33,492 bases of DNA, from the NCBI GenBank assembly GCA_035690725.1, contig DASSKF010000099.1, forward strand, positions 1 through 33,492, in the 5' to 3' direction. The DNA is from DASSKF01 sp035690725. Lineage in GTDB: Bacteria > Actinomycetota > Actinomycetes > Actinomycetales > Dermatophilaceae. Each line of letters starts with the position of its first letter. Positions within the stretch are counted from its first letter, which is position 1. This document shows positions 17,348 through 23,950 of the stretch, in pieces. Below the pieces are notes generated by a model. The model was not told the DNA's origin, searched no databases, and saw only the letters and a program-made list of their open reading frames with translations. A program made the position numbers and the translations under genes.

Positions 17348-17349
17348 TG
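17329..17349. promoter_or_regulatory. 21-bp palindrome, candidate LuxR/LAL operator 2
   Basis: Arms CACTAGGC and CCCTAGTG (7 of 8 complementary) flank the spacer ATTCT. The element contains the luxR stop codon (17345-17347) and lies 95 bp before the small gene at 17445. Base pattern and geometry match the palindrome at 14403-14423. Confidence 0.6.
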
Positions 17350-17444
17350 ACATTCGCACCGGACGCGAGGGACGCTGGTGGAGAAGCGAACCGAGATCTC
17401 GACAACCGGCGGGTCCGGCGGACTTCGGGCATGGGGACACCATC

Positions 17445-17630
17445 GTGCATCTGGACATGCAGGTCTCCCGCGAGGGCGAGCGATACCACGGGTCACTCAC
17501 CCGCGTGAGTGATCAGGTCCGCCTCCCGTTCAGCGGGGTGCTGGAGCTCTTGGCTGCGCTCGAACGGCTCACGTCCACCCGTGCCGGTGGCGACCCTGAG
17601 CACGGAACGAAGCGACTCGACAGCAGGTAG
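17445..17630 (+). CDS. Small uncharacterised protein (61 aa)
   Basis: I do not recognise a named family. The product reads as two predicted beta strands with charged turns (HLDMQVSREGERYHGSLTRV), followed by QVRLPFSGVLELLAALERL, an amphipathic helix preceded by a PFSG turn, and a polar, probably disordered C-terminus. I recall small actinobacterial hypothetical proteins with a similar PFSG-LELL-LE pattern, which supports it being a real gene, but I cannot cite a family. The GTG start has GGGG 8 nt upstream; ATG at 17457 is an alternative (57 residues). No signal peptide or membrane helix is seen. It lies 97 bp after luxR and just downstream of a candidate operator of that regulator. It may be a target, or a small modulator of the regulator or transporter. 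Confidence 0.65.
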   Translation: MHLDMQVSREGERYHGSLTRVSDQVRLPFSGVLELLAALERLTSTRAGGDPEHGTKRLDSR

Positions 17631-17647
17631 GGCATCGCCGATCGCCC
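17630..17647. terminator. Hairpin between convergent small gene and pgl
   Basis: GGGC (17630-17633) can pair with GCCC (17644-17647), with a partial inner stem, between two stop codons 18 bp apart. It is a plausible but short bidirectional terminator. Confidence 0.35.
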
Positions 17648-17648
17648 C

Positions 17649-18425
17649 TCAGGGACTGGCGATCCGGACCAGCTCGGGCGGCACGTGCTCGGCGGCGGCC
17701 CGGTCCAGGAGCCACACGGTGGAGCGGGTGCCGTGCACGCCGGCGGCCGGCGCCTGCATCTCACCCGCGCCCGACAGGGCCAGCCCGACCGCGTCGGCCT
17801 TGTCCGGGCCGGACACCGTGAACCACACGTCCCGGCCGCTGCACAGCGCGGGGAAGGTCAGCGACACCCGTGTCGGCGGGGGCTTGGGGGAGCCGTGCAC
17901 GGCAACCGTCGTCCGGTCCCGCTCGTACAGCGCCGGGTGGCCGGGGAACAGCGAGGCGACGTGCGCGTCCGGGCCCACCCCGAGGAGCACGACGTCGAAG
18001 CGGGGGACCGACTCGCCCGGCTCGGCAGCGGCGGTGAGCTGCTCGGCATACCGGTCGGCGGCCTCCTCGGCGGAGGCGGTCCCGGAGTCGGCAGCGGGCA
18101 CCGGGTGCACGTTCGCGACCGGCAGCTCGAGCCGGTCCAGCAGCGCCTCGCGCGCCTGGGTCTCGTTGCGCTCCGGGTCGCCGGCGGGCAGGTAGCGCTC
18201 GTCGCCCCACCAGAGGCGCAGCGCGCTCCAGTCGATCGCGTCCCGGCCGGGGGAGTCACCGAGGGCGGACAGGACGGCCGAGCCCATCGACCCGCCCGTC
18301 AGGACGACGTCGGCCACGCCCCGCGAGGACTGGGCCTCCACGACGGCCGTGACCAGCCGGTCCGCGACGGCGGCGGCCAGCTCCTGCTTGTCGGCGTGCA
18401 CGACGACGCCGGGGGCGCGGCCCAT
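17649..18425 (-). CDS. pgl: 6-phosphogluconolactonase
   Basis: Pgl hydrolyses 6-phosphogluconolactone to 6-phosphogluconate, the second step of the oxidative pentose phosphate pathway. The 258-residue protein has VVLTGGSMG, the WWGDERYLPAGDPERN motif, LLGVGPDAHVASLFPGH and the C-terminal VWFTVSGPDKADAV, all standard for the DevB/SOL family. The ATG at 18425 is preferred because AAGGAG at 18434-18439 (minus-strand sense) lies exactly 8 nt upstream. The GTG at 18434 that overlaps the opcA stop sits on the ribosome-binding site itself. It is the last gene of the tkt-tal-pgi-zwf-opcA-pgl operon. Confidence 0.96.
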   Translation of the reverse strand: MGRAPGVVVHADKQELAAAVADRLVTAVVEAQSSRGVADVVLTGGSMGSAVLSALGDSPGRDAIDWSALRLWWGDERYLPAGDPERNETQAREALLDRLELPVANVHPVPAADSGTASAEEAADRYAEQLTAAAEPGESVPRFDVVLLGVGPDAHVASLFPGHPALYERDRTTVAVHGSPKPPPTRVSLTFPALCSGRDVWFTVSGPDKADAVGLALSGAGEMQAPAAGVHGTRSTVWLLDRAAAEHVPPELVRIASP

Positions 18426-18430
18426 GACGC

Positions 18431-19600
18431 TCACTCCTTCGTGCTCTCCTCGTGGCTGGTCGTCGAGCCGCTGTCGGCCCGGTCGTCGGACTTGGCGGCC
18501 AGCTTGCGGCTCGCGGCCGTGTGCACGGTGCCGCTGTCGTGCGCCGTGTCCGGCGCGTCCTGGACCATCTTCTCGCTGGACAGCGAACGAGCTCGTTGGG
18601 CGACCTCCACGGCCTCGTCACGGGCCTCGTCCAGGGAGGGAGCCTCGCCCTCGGCGATGGCCCTGTCCAGCGGCACGGCGCGACGGGCGCGGACGGCCTC
18701 CATCCCGCGGACCAGCGACTCGGCATAGATCTCGTCCGGGTCCAGTCGCCGCAGCTCGTCGGCCAGGCATTGCGCGGTGGTGCGGCGGGCGAGGCTGATC
18801 CGACGCACCGGCTGGCCCGGCTGGGCCAGGGTGGCGACCCGCCCGTCGGGGCGGACCAGGTCGACCGGTCCGCTCCGGCGCTCCAGCCGTACGCTCGTCA
18901 TGCCGGTGCCCGCGGGCCCCTTCGCGCGGCGCACCGGGCAGCCGAGCGTGTCGGCGAGCCACCCCGCGAGCAGGTCCGTGCTGGGCGAGTCGCTGGCGCC
19001 CGCGACGGTGGCCTCGAGCACCGGCTCGAACGGACCCTGGTCGAGGGCCGCCGCGAGCAGGCCGCGCCAGAGGGTGATGCGGGTCCAGGCCAGGTCGGTG
19101 TCGCCGGGGGAGTAGGCCTGCGCGCGGCGCTGCAGCTCCCGCTGCGGGTTCTTCGCCTCGGCGGCGTCGGTCACCCGGCGGTTGGCCAGCTGCCCGATGG
19201 GCGAGCCGGCCACGTCCTTGGGGGTGTCCTGCGGCCACCAGGCGACGACGGGGGAATCGGCGAGCAGCAGCGGCAGGGCCACCCGCTGGCCGTGGTCGGC
19301 GAGCTCACCGTAGAGCCGCATGACCACCACCTCGCTGGCGCCGGCGTCCCCGCCCAGCCGGATCTGCGCGTCGAGCCGGTTCGCGCCGCGGCGGTTGGCC
19401 CGCACGAGGACCACGATCCGGCAGGGGTGCTGGTGGCTGGCGTTGTTGGCCGCTTCGATCGCCTCGTCGACGTTGGCGTCGTTGCAGACGATGAGCAGGG
19501 TCAGGACCCGCCCGAGGGTCATCACGCCGGACTCGTTGCGCAGCTTGACGAGCCGTTTGCTGACCGCGGTCGTGCTGGTGCTCGGCAGGTCGACGATCAC
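18431..19600 (-). CDS. opcA: Glucose-6-phosphate dehydrogenase assembly protein OpcA
   Basis: OpcA is an accessory protein needed for assembly or full activity of glucose-6-phosphate dehydrogenase in cyanobacteria and actinobacteria. It lies directly after zwf here, as expected. The 389-residue product begins MIVDLPSTSTTAVSKRL and contains ESGVMTLGRVLTLLIVC, PCRIVVLV and SPVVAWWPQDTP. The C-terminal ~60 residues are charged and low-complexity, probably disordered. The GTG at 19600 overlaps the zwf stop (GTGA) and has GGAGG 5 nt upstream. An earlier GTG at 19612 is possible but lacks this spacing and the family's usual N-terminus. pgl begins 5 bp downstream. Confidence 0.96.
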   Translation of the reverse strand: MIVDLPSTSTTAVSKRLVKLRNESGVMTLGRVLTLLIVCNDANVDEAIEAANNASHQHPCRIVVLVRANRRGANRLDAQIRLGGDAGASEVVVMRLYGELADHGQRVALPLLLADSPVVAWWPQDTPKDVAGSPIGQLANRRVTDAAEAKNPQRELQRRAQAYSPGDTDLAWTRITLWRGLLAAALDQGPFEPVLEATVAGASDSPSTDLLAGWLADTLGCPVRRAKGPAGTGMTSVRLERRSGPVDLVRPDGRVATLAQPGQPVRRISLARRTTAQCLADELRRLDPDEIYAESLVRGMEAVRARRAVPLDRAIAEGEAPSLDEARDEAVEVAQRARSLSSEKMVQDAPDTAHDSGTVHTAASRKLAAKSDDRADSGSTTSHEESTKE

Positions 19601-21150
19601 GGCATCCTCCACTCACGCCCGTCGCGACGCATCATCTCGTCGGCGCTCTCCGGTCCCCACCCGCCGGCGGAGTACGCCTCGGGGCGACCCTGGCCGGCCC
19701 AGAACTCCTCGACCGGGTCGAGGATCTTCCAGGACAGCTCGACCTCCTCGTGCCGGGGGAACAGGGGCGGGTCGCCGAGCAGCATGTCGAGGATCAGCCG
19801 CTCGTAGGCCTCCGGGCTGCTCTCCGTGAACGACGCGCCGTAGCCGAAGTCCATGGTCACGTCGCGGACCTCCATGGCCCCGGCGCCGGGGACCTTGGAG
19901 CCGAACCGCATCGTGACGCCCTCATCGGGCTGGACCCGGATGACGATGGCGTTCTGCCCGAGCTCCTCGGTGGCGGTGTCGCTGAACGGCAGGTGCGGGG
20001 CGCGCTTGAACACGACGGCGATCTCGGTGACCCGCTTGCCGAGCCGCTTCCCGGTGCGCAGGTAGAACGGCACGCCGGCCCAGCGCCGGGTGTCGATGCC
20101 GAGCTCGACGGCGGCGAACGTCTCCGTCGTGGAGTCGTCGGCGATCCCGTCCTCCTGCAGGTAGCCCTTGACGTGCTCGCTGCCCTGCCAGCCGGCGGAG
20201 TACTGCCCCCGTGCCGTGGACGCCGAGAGGTCGTCCCGCAGCCGCACCGCCGAGAGCACCTTCTCCTTCTCGGCCCGCAGGTCCTGGGCATGGAAGGAGA
20301 CCGGCTCCTCCATCGCGGTGAGCGCGAGCAGCTGGAGCAGGTGGTTCTGGATGACGTCGCGAGCGGCCCCGATGCCGTCGTAGTAGCCGGCGCGCCCACC
20401 GATGCCGATGTCCTCGGCCATGGTGATCTGCACGTGGTCGACGTAGTGCGAGTTCCAGACGGGCTCGAACATCTGGTTGGCGAAGCGCAGCGCCAGCAGG
20501 TTCTGGACCGTCTCCTTGCCGAGGTAGTGGTCGATGCGGAAGACCGAGTCCGGCGGGAACACCGACTCGACGATCGAGTTGAGCTCGCGCGCGCTCTCCA
20601 GGTCGTGCCCGAACGGCTTCTCGATCACCACGCGCCGCCAGGTGCCCGGCCGTGGCCGGCTCAGGCCGTGCTGGTCGAGCTGCTCGCAGACCACGGAGAA
20701 GAAGCCGGGCGGGATGGACAGGTAGAACGCGTGGTTGCCGCCGGTCCCGCGGTTCTGGTCCAGCTCGTCGACCGTCTTGGCGAGCAGCTCGAACGCGGCG
20801 CCGTCGTCGAACGTCCCCGGCACGAACCGGAAGCCCTCGGCGAGGTTGCGCCACACGTCCTCGCGGAACGGCGTGCGGGCGTGCCGGCGGACCGCCTCGT
20901 GGACGATCTTGCCGAAGTCCTGGTCGGCCCAGTCGCGCCGGGCGAACCCGACGAGGCTGAAGCCCGGCGGGAGCAGCCCCCGGTTCGCCAGGTCGTAGAT
21001 CGCCGGCATGATCTTCTTGGTCGCCAGGTCGCCGGTCACGCCGAACAGCACGAGGCTGCACGGGCCGGCGATGCGCGGCAGCCGCTTGTCGCGCGGGTCC
21101 CGCAGCGGGTTGTTCCCGTCGGTTCCCGGTGGGGTGCTCGTCGGGCTCAC
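19597..21150 (-). CDS. zwf: Glucose-6-phosphate 1-dehydrogenase
   Basis: Zwf oxidises glucose-6-phosphate to 6-phosphogluconolactone and makes NADPH. The 517-residue protein has the N-terminal coenzyme fold (GVTGDL at 37-42, after the typical NPLRDPRDKRLPRIAGPCSL) and the substrate/catalytic signature RIDHYLGKE at about 203-211. EKPFGHDL lies upstream of that signature, and the C-terminal half is complete, with YERLILDMLLGD. The GTG start overlaps the pgi stop (GTGA), and GAGGGAGG is immediately upstream. The stop overlaps opcA. The length is normal for actinobacteria. Confidence 0.98.
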   Translation of the reverse strand: MSPTSTPPGTDGNNPLRDPRDKRLPRIAGPCSLVLFGVTGDLATKKIMPAIYDLANRGLLPPGFSLVGFARRDWADQDFGKIVHEAVRRHARTPFREDVWRNLAEGFRFVPGTFDDGAAFELLAKTVDELDQNRGTGGNHAFYLSIPPGFFSVVCEQLDQHGLSRPRPGTWRRVVIEKPFGHDLESARELNSIVESVFPPDSVFRIDHYLGKETVQNLLALRFANQMFEPVWNSHYVDHVQITMAEDIGIGGRAGYYDGIGAARDVIQNHLLQLLALTAMEEPVSFHAQDLRAEKEKVLSAVRLRDDLSASTARGQYSAGWQGSEHVKGYLQEDGIADDSTTETFAAVELGIDTRRWAGVPFYLRTGKRLGKRVTEIAVVFKRAPHLPFSDTATEELGQNAIVIRVQPDEGVTMRFGSKVPGAGAMEVRDVTMDFGYGASFTESSPEAYERLILDMLLGDPPLFPRHEEVELSWKILDPVEEFWAGQGRPEAYSAGGWGPESADEMMRRDGREWRMP

Positions 21151-22793
21151 GCCTCCCTCTCCGCAGTTTCCGGTATGCCGACAGCCTGCCGCAGCTGCCC
21201 CAGGCCCCGGTCGTGGTCGGTCAGGTGGAGGCGCAGCACCGGCCGGCCGTGGTCGGCCAGTACCTGCGCGTCGCCCGCGGCCTGGGCCGCGATGAGGACG
21301 CCGAAGGTGAAGTCCTGCCCCGGGACGTCGAGGTCCCGGGCCGGCGCAGCCGTGACCTGCAGGTAGACGCCCGTGGGCGGCCCGCCCTTGTGGTACTGGC
21401 CGGTCGAGTGCAGGAAGCGCGGCCCCCAGCCGAACGTCACCGGACGCTCCAGTCGCCGGGCGAGGGCGGGGCGGGCCGTCGCGAGGGACGCGTCGGCGGC
21501 CCGGTCGAGGTAGGCCATCACCGCGAGGTAGCCACGCTCCGGGTCGAGCTGGTCGAGCAGCGCCTGCACGGCGGAGCCGAGGTCCGTCGCGCCGCCGATC
21601 CAGTCGCCGCCGAGCGTCCGCACCTCCACGGCGTCGTCGGTGAAGGCCGGCTCGTCGGTGCTGCCGCCGCCCTGCGCCATCAGGTCCCGGGCGGCCTGCT
21701 TGGCGCTCTCCACGTCCGGCTGGTCGAACGGGTTGATCCCCAGCAGCCGGCCGGCGGTGGCCACGGCGGCCTCCCAGAGCAGCAGCTGCGCCCCGAGCGT
21801 GCCCGACACGGAGACGGCGTCACCGGTCGGGTCGGCCTCGTCGCCGTCCGTCGCCTCCAGCAGCACCCGCAGCTCGTCGCCGGCCAGCTGCTCGGGTCCG
21901 CAGGAACCGACGACCACGGGCAGCAGCCCGGTGCCGTCCTTGCCGGTGCTCTCGGCGATCAGCTGCTCGGCCCAGTCCCCGAACCCGGCGATCTCGGTGC
22001 CGGCGTCGGTGAGCAGCACCTTGTCCCGCAGGGGAGTGGTGCCGCCGAGCGCGGCCCCGAGCCGGAGCGCCGGGTTCGCCTCGTCGTCGGCGGCGAGCAG
22101 GTCGGAGACCGCCTCGGCGTCGTCGAGCAGCGCCTCGATGTCCACACCGGCGAGCCCGCTCGGCACCAGGCCGAAAGCGGTGAGGGCCGAGTAGCGGCCC
22201 CCGACGTCGGGGTCGGCGTTGACCACGGGGTAGCCGGCCTCCCGGCTCGCCTTGTCCATCGGGCTGCCGGGGTCGGTCACGACAACCATCCGCCGGGTCG
22301 GGTCGATGCCGGCGTCGCGGAAGGCCTGCTCGTAGGCCCGCCGCTGGGAGTCGGTCTCCACGGTGGAGCCGGACTTGCTGGACACGACGACGACGGTGCG
22401 GTCGAGCCGGTCCTCGAGGGCCGCGCGCACGTAGTCCGGGTGCGAGGAGTCGAGCACTGTCAGCCCGACGCCCGCCGTCGCGCAGATGACCTCCGGCGCC
22501 AGCGACGACCCGCCCATGCCGCAGAGCACGACGTGGTCGAGGTCGTGGCCGGCCTGCTCGGCGAGCTCGCTGCGCAGCGCGGCGATCTCGCCGACGAGGG
22601 GGCGGGACGAGCGGGGCAGGCCGACCCAGGACAGCCGCTTGGCCGCCTCGGACCGGGCCTGCGCGCCCCACAGGTCGGCGTCCTGCCGGAACAGCTTGCC
22701 CGCGAACCCGTCGCGGACCAGCTCCGGGACGTGGCGGCTGACCGCCTCGGCGGCGGCACCGGAGGCGCTCACCGCCACGCCGGACGAGGTCAC
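21147..22793 (-). CDS. pgi: Glucose-6-phosphate isomerase
   Basis: Pgi interconverts glucose-6-phosphate and fructose-6-phosphate. The 548-residue product contains the sugar-phosphate-binding SIS-type motifs CGMGGSSLAPEV and SSKSGSTVET, then DPGSPMDKA, LGINPFDQPDVE and FLHSTGQYHKGGP near the C-terminus. This is the divergent Pgi type seen beside tal and zwf in many actinobacteria, not the E. coli-like type. The GTG start overlaps the tal stop (GTGA), with a GAGGAGGG ribosome-binding site inside the tal end. Its presence between tal and zwf puts a glycolytic/gluconeogenic branch enzyme inside the pentose-phosphate operon, which would help recycle fructose-6-phosphate back to zwf. Confidence 0.95.
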   Translation of the reverse strand: MTSSGVAVSASGAAAEAVSRHVPELVRDGFAGKLFRQDADLWGAQARSEAAKRLSWVGLPRSSRPLVGEIAALRSELAEQAGHDLDHVVLCGMGGSSLAPEVICATAGVGLTVLDSSHPDYVRAALEDRLDRTVVVVSSKSGSTVETDSQRRAYEQAFRDAGIDPTRRMVVVTDPGSPMDKASREAGYPVVNADPDVGGRYSALTAFGLVPSGLAGVDIEALLDDAEAVSDLLAADDEANPALRLGAALGGTTPLRDKVLLTDAGTEIAGFGDWAEQLIAESTGKDGTGLLPVVVGSCGPEQLAGDELRVLLEATDGDEADPTGDAVSVSGTLGAQLLLWEAAVATAGRLLGINPFDQPDVESAKQAARDLMAQGGGSTDEPAFTDDAVEVRTLGGDWIGGATDLGSAVQALLDQLDPERGYLAVMAYLDRAADASLATARPALARRLERPVTFGWGPRFLHSTGQYHKGGPPTGVYLQVTAAPARDLDVPGQDFTFGVLIAAQAAGDAQVLADHGRPVLRLHLTDHDRGLGQLRQAVGIPETAEREA

Positions 22794-23950
22794 CTGCCCT
22801 CCTCGCCGGAGGAGTAGGAGTCGTCGTGCTGGGCCTTGTCGAGCTCCTGCTCCACGCTGCCGATGAGCTGGCCCCAGGACTTCTCGAACTTCTCCACGCC
22901 CTCGTCCTCGAGGAGGGCCACCACGTCGGCGTAGGAGATGCCGACCCGCTCGAGCGCGTCCATCGTGGCCTTGGCGTCGTCGTAGTGCCCGGTGACCCGG
23001 TCGCCGTGGACCTCACCGTGGTCGGCGAACGCCTGCAGCGTCTTCTCCGGCATCGTGTTCACGGTGTTGGGAGCCACCAGCTCGGTGACGTACATCGTGT
23101 CGGGGTAGTCCGGGTTCTTCACCCCGGTCGAGGCCCACAGCGGTCGCTGGGCGTGGGCCCCGGCCTCCTCGAGGTTCTTCCAGCGCGGCGTCGCGAAGAC
23201 CTCCTCGTAGGCCTGGTAGGCGAGCCGGGCGTTGGCGATGCCGGCCCGGCCCTTGAGGCCCTGCGCCTCCTCCTTCTTGTCGCCGCTGACGGCGTCGAGG
23301 CGCTTGTCGACCTCGCTGTCGACGCGGGAGACGAAGAAGGACGCGACGGACTGGATCCGGGACAGGTCGCGGCCCGCCTCCCGGGCCTGTTCGAGCCCGG
23401 TGAGGAAGGCGTTCATCACGGCCCGGTAGCGGTCCAGCGAGAAGATCAGGGTCACGTTGACGCTGATGCCGTCGGCGAGCGCCTGCGAGATCGCGGGCAG
23501 GCCCTGGACGGTGGCGGGGATCTTGATGAAGAGGTTCGGGCGGTCGACGGCGGCCCACAGCCGGCGGGCGGACTCGACGGTCCCGGCCGTGTCCTCGGCC
23601 AGCCGGGGGTCCACCTCGAGGGAGACCCGGCCGTCCTTGCCGTCGGTGCGGTCATAGACCGGCCGCAGCACGTCGCAGGCGTCGCTCACGTCCCGCGTCG
23701 TGATGGCGAAGACGGAGTCGTCGACCCCCTTGCCGGCCTCGGACAGGTCCTTCACCTGGGCGTTGTAGGCCGCACCCTCCGAGAGCGCGTTGGCGAAGAT
23801 GGTCGGGTTGCTCGTGACGCCCACGACCTGCCGGGTGTCCACGAGGTCCTGCAGGCCACCCTCCTGGATCATCGGGCGGTTCAGGTCGTCCAGCCAGATG
23901 GACACCCCCGCCTCGCTGAGGGCGGTGAGGTTCGGGTTCGGGTTCGTCAT
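22790..23950 (-). CDS. tal: Transaldolase
   Basis: Transaldolase moves a dihydroxyacetone unit between sugar phosphates in the non-oxidative pentose phosphate pathway. The 386-residue product has VGVTSNPTIFANAL and the active-site Lys at about 143 in NLFIKIPAT. It also has ISVNVTLIFSLDRY, VASFFVSRVDSEVD and RPLWASTGVKNPDYPDTMYV, all characteristic of the actinobacterial/cyanobacterial TalB-like subfamily. The ATG overlaps the tkt stop (ATGA), with GGAGG 6 nt upstream. The longer reading of this frame is antisense-like noise within tkt. The C-terminus is acidic (DDSYSSGEEGR). Confidence 0.97.
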   Translation of the reverse strand: MTNPNPNLTALSEAGVSIWLDDLNRPMIQEGGLQDLVDTRQVVGVTSNPTIFANALSEGAAYNAQVKDLSEAGKGVDDSVFAITTRDVSDACDVLRPVYDRTDGKDGRVSLEVDPRLAEDTAGTVESARRLWAAVDRPNLFIKIPATVQGLPAISQALADGISVNVTLIFSLDRYRAVMNAFLTGLEQAREAGRDLSRIQSVASFFVSRVDSEVDKRLDAVSGDKKEEAQGLKGRAGIANARLAYQAYEEVFATPRWKNLEEAGAHAQRPLWASTGVKNPDYPDTMYVTELVAPNTVNTMPEKTLQAFADHGEVHGDRVTGHYDDAKATMDALERVGISYADVVALLEDEGVEKFEKSWGQLIGSVEQELDKAQHDDSYSSGEEGR

